A stretch of DNA of 64,000 nt from Rhodospirillaceae bacterium (GTDB taxonomy: Bacteria > Pseudomonadota > Alphaproteobacteria > GCA-2731375), in the NCBI GenBank assembly GCA_018701215.1, contig JABIWH010000033.1:1-64000 (forward strand). The letters run 5' to 3'. The notes under the pieces were generated by a model that was not told where the DNA came from, made no database searches, and saw only the letters and a program-made list of their open reading frames with translations. The translations under genes and the position numbers were made by a program. How positions within the stretch are numbered: position 1 is the first letter of the stretch; the number at the start of each line of letters is the position of its first letter. Of the stretch, positions 8,901-17,614 are shown one piece after another.

Positions 8901-9134
8901 GTCGTCCCAACCCAGCCCTGCTATCGAAGCCTTCTTATGCCGCCGGATGGTACCCGAATCCGATTGTTTGTCAAAACAGTCAAATTGCCGCCGCCATGGG
9001 GCGGGAACAAGTTGACCAAAACCCGTGGACCGCTAACATGCGGGGTCGGATTCCGGCACAATTTGGGGAACAATTCTCCAGACGGATTAAGGCTGATTGT
9101 ATAGAGTAGGGGCAATAAGAAATGGGGAGGCGGA

Positions 9135-11201
9135 ATGAGTAGTCGGTTGGGTGTGGATGTCGGCGGTACCTTCACCGACCTGTTGCTGTTCAATGAACAG
9201 AACAGTGAACTGCGCCTGCTGAAGACGCCGTCCACGCCGCAGGACCAATCCATCGGCATCATGAACGGTATCTCGCAATTGATCGCGGAAACCGGCATCG
9301 CCGCCTCGGAAATCAATGCCCTGCTGCACGGCACCACCGTCTCCACCAACATCGTGTTGGAGGAAAAGGGCGCCAAGGTCGGCCTGCTGGTGACCAAGGA
9401 CTTTGAACAGGTGCTGCATCTGGCCCGCTCGCAGACGCCGGGGCCCTTGGCCGGTTGGATGATCATGGAAAAGCCCGATCCCCTGGCCGATCTGGAACTG
9501 ACCCGTGGTATTCCCGAACGGATCAGTGCCCGTGGCGAGGTGCTTACCCCGCTGGACGAGGCAGCGGCACGGGCGGCGGTCCGCGAATTGATCGAGGCGG
9601 GGATCGAATCGATAACCGTGTCGTTACTGCATTCCTATGCCAACCCGGATCACGAACGCCGCCTGCGCACGATTATCGAAGAGGCCGCGCCGGATATCCC
9701 AATTTCCCTATCGTCCGAGATTCTGCCGGAATTCCGTGAGTACGAGCGCACCTTGGTGACGGTGATGAACGCTTACGTGGGCCCGTCCATGCAGCGCTAC
9801 CTGGCCAGTTTCGAGGACAAGCTGAAAACCATTCAGTTCTCTCCCCACGTCAATATCGTTCGTTCCGACGGCGGCTTGATGTCGGTGCAGCGGGCTTCGC
9901 AATCGCCGGTGCATACCATGCTGTCGGGGCCGGCGGGCGGCGTCTCGGGCGCGGCGTTTCTGGCCCATCTGGCCGGTTATGACGATGCCTTGGGCTTCGA
10001 TATGGGCGGCACCTCGACGGATGTCTCGTTGATCCAGAATGGCGAGCCGTTGATTTCACGGCAAACCTCGTTGGGCCATTATCCCATCAAGATCCCCTCG
10101 GTGGAGGTTCATTCGGTGGGTGCGGGCGGCGGTTCCATCGCCCATGTGCCCATGACCGGCGCCCTGCGCGTGGGTCCGGAAAGCGCCGGCGCCGCACCGG
10201 GACCGGCCTGTTACGGGCGCGGCGGTGAACAACCTACCGTGACAGACGCCAACCTGCTGCTGGGCCGCCTGCCGCCGCAATTGTTGGATGGCCGCATGGT
10301 CCTGGATATCAAGGCGGCGGAGGAAGCGGTGGGCAAGATCGCCCGCGCGCTGGGCCTGGACCTGCATCAGGCAGCCCAAGGCATCCTGGATATCGTCAAC
10401 GAGAACATGTTCGGCGCGCTCCGCTTGGTCAGCGTGCAAAAGGGTCTGGACCCGCGCGATTTCGCCCTGGTGGCGTTTGGCGGCGCGGGACCCCTGCATG
10501 GCAACGCCATGGCCATATTGGGCCATTGCTATCCGGTTATCGTACCGCCGACGCCCGGTGTTCTCTCGGCGCTTGGGTTTCTCTATTCCGATGTGAAGAA
10601 CGAATTCGCACAAACCTATGTGCGCAATATCTCGGACGTGGATGGCAACCAATTGGGCGAGATCTATGAGCGCCTGGGCCGGGATGCACGCGGCTGGCTG
10701 CGCGAGGAAGGCATCGATGATCAACGCCAGGAGCTTAGTTTTCAGGCTGATGTGCGTTATTTCCGCCAAGGTTATGAGTTTGCCCTGCAGGTCAATCCCG
10801 ACGGCCTGAGCAACGGCGGTTTGTCGGACCTGGAGGCCCGCTTTGGCGATGCTCACGAGCGTCTGTACGGCTTCCGTTTGGAACAGCCGGTGGAATTGGT
10901 CAATCTGCGCGCGGTCGGCACCGGCGGGGTGGAAAAGGTGCAATTGCCCAGCTTTGACTTGGAAGGCCCCGACGCTTCGGCGGCGGTGGTGGAGCAGCAT
11001 CGGGTCTATTTCGACGGCGGATTCCTCAATGCCAATATCTATGACCGCAAATTGCTGCGCGCCGGACACCGTATTGTCGGCCCTGCCGTCGTCACCCAAG
11101 CGGATTCCACCACGGTCATTCACCCCGGCCATGCCGCCACGGTCGACCGCTACTTGAATATTCTGATCTCCCCAGAAGGCATAGGTGGGCAGCCGGCATG
11201 A
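9135..11201 (+). CDS. hyuA: Hydantoinase/oxoprolinase subunit A (ATP-hydrolysing)
   Basis: N-methylhydantoinase A / 5-oxoprolinase alpha-type subunit of 688 residues, the ATP-dependent half of enzymes opening cyclic amides (hydantoins, oxoproline) or, in relatives, carboxylating acetone or acetophenone. Seen: the ASKHA-type phosphate motif DVGGTFTD (8-15), the HGTTVSTN loop, GPAGGV, DMGGTSTDV and GAGGGSIAHV. The ATG lies after GGGGAGGCGG. It overlaps the next gene by ATGA, so the two subunits are translationally coupled. The exact substrate (hydantoin, oxoproline or other) cannot be decided from sequence. Confidence 0.93.
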   Translation: MSSRLGVDVGGTFTDLLLFNEQNSELRLLKTPSTPQDQSIGIMNGISQLIAETGIAASEINALLHGTTVSTNIVLEEKGAKVGLLVTKDFEQVLHLARSQTPGPLAGWMIMEKPDPLADLELTRGIPERISARGEVLTPLDEAAARAAVRELIEAGIESITVSLLHSYANPDHERRLRTIIEEAAPDIPISLSSEILPEFREYERTLVTVMNAYVGPSMQRYLASFEDKLKTIQFSPHVNIVRSDGGLMSVQRASQSPVHTMLSGPAGGVSGAAFLAHLAGYDDALGFDMGGTSTDVSLIQNGEPLISRQTSLGHYPIKIPSVEVHSVGAGGGSIAHVPMTGALRVGPESAGAAPGPACYGRGGEQPTVTDANLLLGRLPPQLLDGRMVLDIKAAEEAVGKIARALGLDLHQAAQGILDIVNENMFGALRLVSVQKGLDPRDFALVAFGGAGPLHGNAMAILGHCYPVIVPPTPGVLSALGFLYSDVKNEFAQTYVRNISDVDGNQLGEIYERLGRDARGWLREEGIDDQRQELSFQADVRYFRQGYEFALQVNPDGLSNGGLSDLEARFGDAHERLYGFRLEQPVELVNLRAVGTGGVEKVQLPSFDLEGPDASAAVVEQHRVYFDGGFLNANIYDRKLLRAGHRIVGPAVVTQADSTTVIHPGHAATVDRYLNILISPEGIGGQPA

Positions 11202-13474
11202 ACGAGCAAAATCCAGAGCGCGGCCGGGTTTCCCTCGACGATTTGTTGAAGGCGAACAAGGCGCAGTTCGATAAGATTTTCGCCGACCAGATGCAGGCAA
11301 GCGGTCTGCTCTCGGTCGATCACCGGCCCGCCACAGCCGAGGATCTGGCCTCGGCCAGCGTAACGAGTAGTGGCACCAGCAGCGAGACAGCTGGCGACAT
11401 CACGGCGCACTTGAATGCCCGATATGGCAGTGGCTGGTCTTCAGAAATCATGGAGCATTCCAGCGATCGAGGCAGCGTCTCGGTCCTGGTCAAGCTGGTG
11501 GTGGACGGCATTTCGAAAATGCAGTTCGGCACGGCACGGGCCAACGGCGACAAGGGCAAGGCATTACAGCGGGCCGCCGACGACGCCTTGGCAAAATGCG
11601 TCGCCATGCTGGCCGATGATGATCCGACCGTCGCCGGCGAGACGCCGGTTAGGGCACCTCAAGGACACCAAACCACGCGTCAGGCGGTGGCCGTCCAATC
11701 GGCACAGACAGGCAGCAAGCTTGACGTCGTCACCTTGGATTTGATCGAAAACGCCCTGCGCAACGCGCGCCATGAAATGGACGCGGTCTTGTTCCGCTCG
11801 GCCATGTCGCCGGTGATCCGCGAACAGCACGACGAATATCCCATGATCACCGATCCCAAGGGACGGATGATTGTCGGGCAATTCGGCTCTTACGTACCTG
11901 CCATGTTGAAGACGCAGAATTTCGACCTGGAACCGGGCGATGTGATCCTGCAATCGGATCCCTTCCAATGCGGCGGCGCCATCAGCCACATCAACGACTG
12001 GCTGATCCTGGTGCCGGTGTTCTTCCACGGCAACCTGGTCGGTTTCACTTCCATGTTCGGGCATATGATGGATGTGGGCGGACCGGTACCCGGTTCCATG
12101 CCCACCGCCGCGACATCGATCTTTGGCGAGGGCCTGCGCATTCCCCCGATCAAGCTGTACGAAGGCGGTGTGCTGAACCAGGCCGCCCTTGACCTGATCA
12201 TGAACAACACCCGCACGCCGGAGATGAACTATTCCGACCTGATGGCCATTCTGGCCGGTTGCCGGGCCGGTGAAAAACGCGTCATCGAACTGTGCGAACG
12301 TTTCGGCGCGGACGTTTATTCCGATGCCTGCGATGCCTTGTTGGACCGTACCGAACGGGCCATGCGCAAACTGATCGTGCAGAACCTGCCGATTGAGCCG
12401 CAATCGTTCGAGGATTACGTGGACGACGACGGCTGCGGCAACGGCCCCTTCAAGATGAAGCTGACGGTCTGGCGCGAAGGGGAGCATGCCTATTTCGATT
12501 GGACTGGCACCGCCGATCAAGCCCCCGGCCCCATCAACTTCTACCTCCATGAAGGCATGTTCAAGATGTTCATCGGGGTCTACATGATCATGGTGTTCGA
12601 TCCCCAGATCCTGTTCAACGATGGCTTCTACGACCTAATCCACGTCACCCTGCCCAAGGGTTCCTTGGTGCATCCCAATTTCCCGGCCTCGCTTGGTTGC
12701 CGCACGCATACCTTGTCCCGGCAGTTCGATGTCATGGGCGGCGCCCTGAGCCATAACGCGCCGGAACTAGCGACAGCCGCAGGCTATGGCTCCAGCCCGC
12801 ATTTTCTGTTTTCCGGCACCGATCTGGATGGCCGGGATTTCCAGTTGATGGAGATCCTTTACGGCGGTATTCCGGGCCGGCCCATCGGCGACGGCATGGA
12901 CGGCCATTCCTGGTGGCCGCTGTTCGAGAATATTCCGACCGAATATCTGGAAACCTATTACCCCCTGGTGATCGAGAGCTATGGCTCCATTCGCGATACG
13001 GGCGGCGCGGGATTGCATCGGGGCGGCAACGGCATCGAAAAGATCTACCGGTTGTTGGCCGAGGGCGATGTCTCCATCCATGACGACCGGGACGTCAGCC
13101 AGCCGTGGGGAATTCTGGGCGGCAAACCCGGCGCGGTGTCGAAAAAATTCCTCATCCGCGGGGATGGCGAGCAGACTCCCCTGCCCTCGAAAATCGACAA
13201 TGTCCGGGTCCGGCCCGGTGACAGTATTGTTTTTTGCACCGCCGGTGGCGGCGGCTGGGGCGATCCGTTGGCGCGCGACCCGATCTGGGTGCGCAATGAC
13301 GTCGCGCGCAAATTGGTTAGTATTGAATTGGCGCGTAGCGATTATGGCGTTGTTCTGGAGGGGGCGGAATTGGTCGTTGACCGACGCGCCAGCCAGGATC
13401 TGCGCGAAGGTATGAAACGAAACCGCAAAGCCTTGCCAATGTTTGATTTTGGCGAACGGCGCGGCGCCAAATAG
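11198..13474 (+). CDS. hyuB: Hydantoinase/oxoprolinase subunit B with a ~170-residue N-terminal extension
   Basis: A 758-residue protein. Residues from about 175 onward are a normal HyuB (SPVIREQHDEYPMI, DHMMDVGG-like HMMDVGGPVPGS, late GGGGWGDPLARDP), the catalytic partner of HyuA. Residues 1-174 are extra compared with the usual HyuB length (about 560-600). They contain a compact segment (66-139) with LNARYGSGWSSEI, a predicted beta region and the helix GKALQRAADDALAKCVAML, then a Gln/Thr/Ala linker. That order resembles the Rad52-type or dsRNA-binding-type alpha/beta fold by eye; no search was made. The ATG overlaps the hyuA stop (ATGA). A flotillin-like gene follows after 46 bp. Confidence 0.92.
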   Translation: MNEQNPERGRVSLDDLLKANKAQFDKIFADQMQASGLLSVDHRPATAEDLASASVTSSGTSSETAGDITAHLNARYGSGWSSEIMEHSSDRGSVSVLVKLVVDGISKMQFGTARANGDKGKALQRAADDALAKCVAMLADDDPTVAGETPVRAPQGHQTTRQAVAVQSAQTGSKLDVVTLDLIENALRNARHEMDAVLFRSAMSPVIREQHDEYPMITDPKGRMIVGQFGSYVPAMLKTQNFDLEPGDVILQSDPFQCGGAISHINDWLILVPVFFHGNLVGFTSMFGHMMDVGGPVPGSMPTAATSIFGEGLRIPPIKLYEGGVLNQAALDLIMNNTRTPEMNYSDLMAILAGCRAGEKRVIELCERFGADVYSDACDALLDRTERAMRKLIVQNLPIEPQSFEDYVDDDGCGNGPFKMKLTVWREGEHAYFDWTGTADQAPGPINFYLHEGMFKMFIGVYMIMVFDPQILFNDGFYDLIHVTLPKGSLVHPNFPASLGCRTHTLSRQFDVMGGALSHNAPELATAAGYGSSPHFLFSGTDLDGRDFQLMEILYGGIPGRPIGDGMDGHSWWPLFENIPTEYLETYYPLVIESYGSIRDTGGAGLHRGGNGIEKIYRLLAEGDVSIHDDRDVSQPWGILGGKPGAVSKKFLIRGDGEQTPLPSKIDNVRVRPGDSIVFCTAGGGGWGDPLARDPIWVRNDVARKLVSIELARSDYGVVLEGAELVVDRRASQDLREGMKRNRKALPMFDFGERRGAK

Positions 13475-13520
13475 ACTAGAACAAAGACACGAACACTAAA
13501 AAGATAAGGGTGCTTGCACG

Positions 13521-16337
13521 ATGCTTGAAGTTGGAATTGCGCTGTTCATCACGGCCATCGTCGTCATCGCGATCCTGTATATTATTTCCATCTGGATCTA
13601 TAAGCGGGCGCCGTCGAATATGTGCTTTATCCGCACGGGCTTTCGCGGCACCAAGGTTTGTCTGGGCAAGGGCGCCCTGGTCCTGCCGGTGTTTCACGAG
13701 GTCAGCTGGGTATCACTGGAAACCCTGAAGCTGATCATCTCCCGCTCGCGCGATCAGGCCATATTGACCTCGGACAATATCCGCATCGATGCGGTGGTCG
13801 AGCTCTATACCCATGTCGGTCACACCGATGATGCGGTGCTGGTCGCGTCCCGCAGCCTGGGCGAAAAAACCTTCGATTCCGACAAGGTGCGCAGTCTGCT
13901 GGAGGCCAAGGTGGTCGGTGCCTTGCGCAGCTATGCCGCGAAGAAGACCCTGAAGGAACTGCATCAAAACCGTGACGCCTTCGCCAACGACATCCGCAAT
14001 GGCGTGACCGAAAGCTTCACCTCGAATGGTCTGGTTCTGGAAGAGGTTTCCATCGTCACCCTGGAACAATCGGGCAAGGAATTTTTCCGTACCGACAACG
14101 TCTTTGATGCCGAGGGCCTGAAGGTGATTACCGAGATTACCTCGGATGCCAGGCGCAAGGTGCATGAGACGGAAAAACGCACAACGGTTTCCATTCGGCA
14201 AAAGGACCTCGACACGCAATTGGAATTGTTGGAAATCGAACGCCACGAGGCCGTCGCCCGGGCCAATCAGGACAAGGAAGTCGCCAACGAGCAGGCCAAG
14301 CAGCTGGGTGAAAAGCAGATCTACGTGCTGGATCAGCGCATGGGCGTTGAAGAGAAAGAAATCGACAACGAGAAAAATCTGGAACGCATGCGCACCGAGC
14401 GTGATCTGGCCATTACGGAAGAAGGCAAGCGCCGGGAAGCGGCGGAAATTCAAAAAGATCTGGCACTTGAGAAGGAACGCCGGGACCGCGAGATTGAACT
14501 GATCGCCAAGGCGCGGGAAGAAGAACTGGCCAACATCAGCCGCAATCTGACCCTGGAGAAGGCCGAGAGGGACCGCCAGATCGAATTGGTGGCCAAGGCC
14601 AAGGAGTCCGAATTGGCGGAAATCGACCGCACCCTGGCCCGTGAACAGGCGGAAAAACAGCGGGAAATAGAGCTTTCGCAAAAAGAAAAAGAACGCCAAC
14701 AATCGGAGATTAACCGCATTACCGCCGTCATGGCCGAGGAAGAAACCGCCCGCGATGCCCGCCATGCGGCGGCCGAGGAAGCCAGCCTGGCGGTACGCAA
14801 ACGGGCGCTCGAAACCCGCCTTGAAATGCTGGACCTGGACAAGGCGGAAAGCTTCGCCGCCGCCAAGCAGGAACAGGAAGTGGCCAACGAACGGGCCAAG
14901 GTGTTGAGCGAGCAGCAACGTTTTATCCTCGACCGGCGCTGGGAGGTAGAGCAGGAGGAAATTCAAAAGGCCGAGGCCGTGGAGAAGGCGCAAATCGAAA
15001 AGGATGCCGCCGTAATCCGCCAGGGCGGGGCGACACACGCCGCCGAGATCGCGCGCAGTTTGGCGCGCCAAAAGGCCGAGCGCGACAGCGAGATTGAATT
15101 GATCGGCAAGGCCCAGGAGCTGGAGCAGGCGGAAATTCGCCGCACGCTAGCGCGGGAACAAGAGGAACGCGACAGCGAAATCGCCTTGGTCGCCAAGTCC
15201 GAGGAGCTGGAGCAGGTCGAGGTTCGGAAAAACCTGGCGGTCGAATTGGAACAACGCCAGCGCGATATCGCCCTGATCGAAAAGGACAAGGAGCGCGAAG
15301 CCGCTGATATCCGGCGCTTCCAGGCCCGCGAGACCGAGGAACGTAACCGCGAAATCGCCATGGTGGAGAAAACCCGGGAATTGGAGGCCGCCGAAGTCCA
15401 ACGCCTGGCCACCACCGCGGAGCGCGAGGGCGCACAACACAGGGTCGAGTCCGTACGCCTGGTCGCGGACGCCGAACGCGCCAAGGAAGTGGAGCAGATC
15501 GATGCCGAGATGCTGGCTGAAATCCGCCGCATCGACGAAGAGAGCAAGGCCACGATCACGCGCATGCATATGATCACCCAATCGGAAGCCCGCAAATTGG
15601 CCGCCGAGCAGGAGTCCGACGCCACCATGATCCGCGCCCGCGCATCCGCCGAGGCGCAAAAAATGTCGGCCGAAGGTATCGAGCGGGAGGCGGCCGCGAA
15701 AGGCCGGGCCGAGATGGAGGTCGAAACCCTGCGGGTGGAGAATACCCAGCGCATGCTACAAGCAGAAGCCACGGGCATGGAGGCCAAGGCCGATGCCTTG
15801 AAGAAATACAACGAGGCCGCGACCTTCCTGGAACTGGCCAAACTGTCTATCGAGGCGGACCGGGACGTCCACATCGATCAGGCCAAGGCCATGGGCAATG
15901 CCCTGGAAGGCGCGCAGATCCGCATGTATGGCGGGGGCGACGGCACGGTGGACACCATTCGCGGCCTGTTCACCCAGGGCTTTGGCGTCGGCGAGGTGCT
16001 GGAAGGTTTCGCCCAGTCCATGCCCGACGGCCTGCGGCAAAAGTTCAATGCCAATGGCCTGCGCGGCCTGTTCGGCCGGCCCTATGGCCAAGGCAGCCTG
16101 CGCGAGGCGGCGGATCATCTGGCCGCCCTGGTCGATAGCACCTTAAGCACCAAGAAAGCGCGGCAGGCCAATTTCCCCGAGGCCCTGGAGAAACTGATCG
16201 CAGCCGCCGGCGATGACGAAACCATGAGCCAGACCCTGGCCATGCTGGTGGAATTAAACAGCCGCGGCGGCTTTGACGAGGTGCCGTTCGAGAGCGTCTG
16301 GAACATCATGCAGGCTGTCGCCAAGACCGCCGATTAG
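13521..16337 (+). CDS. Flotillin-like SPFH-domain protein with duplicated 29-residue coiled-coil repeats
   Basis: A 938-residue membrane-anchored scaffold protein. Seen: an N-terminal transmembrane helix (about 5-27), an SPFH/band-7 domain (about 30-210), then about 580 residues of Glu/Arg/Ala coiled coil and a Gly-containing C-terminal globular tail (about 790-938). Within the coil are seven copies of a 29-residue unit of the form AEI-x-R-x-LA...ERD-x-EIELI: three at residues 308-394 and four at 508-623. The segment starting at 225 is repeated at 425 with a constant offset of 200 residues. Ordinary flotillins are about 450-670 residues, so this one is expanded. It follows hyuAB by 46 bp and is probably co-transcribed. 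The role is inferred to be membrane microdomain organisation. Confidence 0.9.
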   Translation: MLEVGIALFITAIVVIAILYIISIWIYKRAPSNMCFIRTGFRGTKVCLGKGALVLPVFHEVSWVSLETLKLIISRSRDQAILTSDNIRIDAVVELYTHVGHTDDAVLVASRSLGEKTFDSDKVRSLLEAKVVGALRSYAAKKTLKELHQNRDAFANDIRNGVTESFTSNGLVLEEVSIVTLEQSGKEFFRTDNVFDAEGLKVITEITSDARRKVHETEKRTTVSIRQKDLDTQLELLEIERHEAVARANQDKEVANEQAKQLGEKQIYVLDQRMGVEEKEIDNEKNLERMRTERDLAITEEGKRREAAEIQKDLALEKERRDREIELIAKAREEELANISRNLTLEKAERDRQIELVAKAKESELAEIDRTLAREQAEKQREIELSQKEKERQQSEINRITAVMAEEETARDARHAAAEEASLAVRKRALETRLEMLDLDKAESFAAAKQEQEVANERAKVLSEQQRFILDRRWEVEQEEIQKAEAVEKAQIEKDAAVIRQGGATHAAEIARSLARQKAERDSEIELIGKAQELEQAEIRRTLAREQEERDSEIALVAKSEELEQVEVRKNLAVELEQRQRDIALIEKDKEREAADIRRFQARETEERNREIAMVEKTRELEAAEVQRLATTAEREGAQHRVESVRLVADAERAKEVEQIDAEMLAEIRRIDEESKATITRMHMITQSEARKLAAEQESDATMIRARASAEAQKMSAEGIEREAAAKGRAEMEVETLRVENTQRMLQAEATGMEAKADALKKYNEAATFLELAKLSIEADRDVHIDQAKAMGNALEGAQIRMYGGGDGTVDTIRGLFTQGFGVGEVLEGFAQSMPDGLRQKFNANGLRGLFGRPYGQGSLREAADHLAALVDSTLSTKKARQANFPEALEKLIAAAGDDETMSQTLAMLVELNSRGGFDEVPFESVWNIMQAVAKTAD
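14442..15389 (+). repeat. 29-residue (87-bp) tandem repeats in two blocks within the flotillin-like gene
   Basis: Units at 14442-14528, 14529-14615 and 14616-14702 form block one. Units at 15042-15128, 15129-15215, 15216-15302 and 15303-15389 form block two. All are exactly 87 bp. The two blocks are 600 bp apart, and the 80 residues preceding each block (with QEVANERAK / KEVANEQAK and ILDRR / VLDQR) also match, so one 600-bp tandem duplication plus unit repetition explains the layout. The nucleotide sequences have diverged, so the duplication is old. Confidence 0.85.
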
Positions 16338-16367
16338 GTTGGCGAGCATGCAGGATCTAGTAGTCTC

Positions 16368-16449
16368 GTCATTCCCGCGAAAGCGGGAATCCAGAGCCAT
16401 GGCACGACGCTTTATGACAAGCATGGACTCCCGCTTTCGCGGGAGTGAC
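16368..16449. repeat. 82-bp MITE/REP-like palindromic element
   Basis: Two 26-bp arms (16368-16393 and 16424-16449) are inverted copies with two mismatches. Each arm is itself a hairpin: ATTCCCGC-GAAA-GCGGGAAT on the left and ACTCCCGC-TTTC-GCGGGAGT on the right. The CGTCATTCCCGCGAAAGCGG core is a widespread dispersed repeat in Gram-negative genomes (known in general; copies elsewhere cannot be checked here). It lies between the flotillin gene and the ABC ATPase gene, ending 8 bp before the ATPase start codon. Confidence 0.85.
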
Positions 16450-16457
16450 AGTGGAAC

Positions 16458-17570
16458 ATGGCCGAACTAGACGTTGTCATAGAGCATGTGGACAAAACCT
16501 TCCCGGGCGATACCCGGGCGGTGATCGATTTCAATGCGGAAATTGAACATGGCGAGTTCGTCTCCATGCTGGGACCATCGGGCTGTGGCAAGACCACTTT
16601 GTTGCGCATGATCGGCGGTTTGGAGGAGGTGACGCGGGGCAAGATTTTCATCTCTGGCCAGGATGTCACCGACCTGCCGCCCTCGCATCGCGATACCTCG
16701 ATGATGTTTCAAAGTTTCGCCCTGTTTCCCCACCGCACGGTCTTTCAGAACGTCGAATTCAGCCTAAAAATGCGCGGCATGGACAAGGACATGCGCGCGG
16801 GCAAGGTCTGGGCCATGTTGGAGACCGTCGGCCTGGACGAACTGGCATCGCGCCGGCCGTCTGATCTGTCGGGCGGGCAGCAGCAACGCGTGGCGCTCGC
16901 CCGGGCGCTGATCTCGGAGCCAACGGTTTTGTTGTTGGACGAGCCCTTGGGCGCATTGGATTACAACCTGCGCCAAACCATGATGGTCGAGTTGAAAAAA
17001 ATTCAGCAGGAAACGGGCATTACCTTCATCATGGTCACTCATTCCCAGCAGGAAGCCATGTCCATGGCCGACAAGGTCATCGTGATGAGCAACGCCATGG
17101 TGCAGCAGATCGGCTCGTCCAGGGAGATCCACGAAAACCCGCGCAACCGTTTCGTCGCCGACTTCATCGGCAACAACAATATGTTCAAGGGCACGATCAA
17201 ATCCCGCAGCGGCTCCATGGTCTTCGTCGAGGCGGGCGAGCAGCTTTACTATATTCGGGTGCCCGAACATATCCGCCAGGTCCCCGTTGGCCAGGAGGCG
17301 CATTTCTCGGTCCGTGCCGATCTGATGCACACCGGCGATAATCCGGATATGGCCAATAAGGTCGTGGGCAGCTACGTGGCGACGGAATTCCTGGGCACCT
17401 TGGAAACCGACGTGTTTGAACTTGAGCCAGGTCAATTCGTACATGTGGAACAGCATCGTAAGTTATCGGATAGTTCCTACAAGATTGGGGAACGGGAGAC
17501 CCTGTGTTTTGCCGCCGATTCCGGCATGCTGTTGGAAGAAACCAGACGGCCCGAAGATCTGGAACGTTAG
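16458..17570 (+). CDS. ABC transporter ATPase, polyamine type (PotA-like)
   Basis: Cytoplasmic ATPase of 370 residues for a spermidine/putrescine-type importer. Seen: Walker A GPSGCGKT (39-46), signature LSGGQQQRVALARAL (about 137-151), Walker B VLLLDEPLGALD (about 156-167), the His switch MVTHSQQEA, and a C-terminal TOBE-type region (about 285-360). The fitting permeases and binding protein are on the opposite strand at 21915-25101 and have no ATPase of their own, so this is probably their motor. The only ribosome-site-like GGGAG lies inside the palindromic element, 12 nt from the ATG and in its hairpin stem. Confidence 0.93.
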   Translation: MAELDVVIEHVDKTFPGDTRAVIDFNAEIEHGEFVSMLGPSGCGKTTLLRMIGGLEEVTRGKIFISGQDVTDLPPSHRDTSMMFQSFALFPHRTVFQNVEFSLKMRGMDKDMRAGKVWAMLETVGLDELASRRPSDLSGGQQQRVALARALISEPTVLLLDEPLGALDYNLRQTMMVELKKIQQETGITFIMVTHSQQEAMSMADKVIVMSNAMVQQIGSSREIHENPRNRFVADFIGNNNMFKGTIKSRSGSMVFVEAGEQLYYIRVPEHIRQVPVGQEAHFSVRADLMHTGDNPDMANKVVGSYVATEFLGTLETDVFELEPGQFVHVEQHRKLSDSSYKIGERETLCFAADSGMLLEETRRPEDLER

Positions 17571-17614
17571 ACATTACCGTAAGCATCCCCATAAACGTCA
17601 GGGAATAGACCGAG

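Noticed and set aside
13713..15071. 452-codon open frame on the minus strand
   Set aside because: It is antisense to the repetitive coiled-coil part of the flotillin-like gene and is Leu/Phe rich as expected from complementing Glu/Lys codons. No family features.
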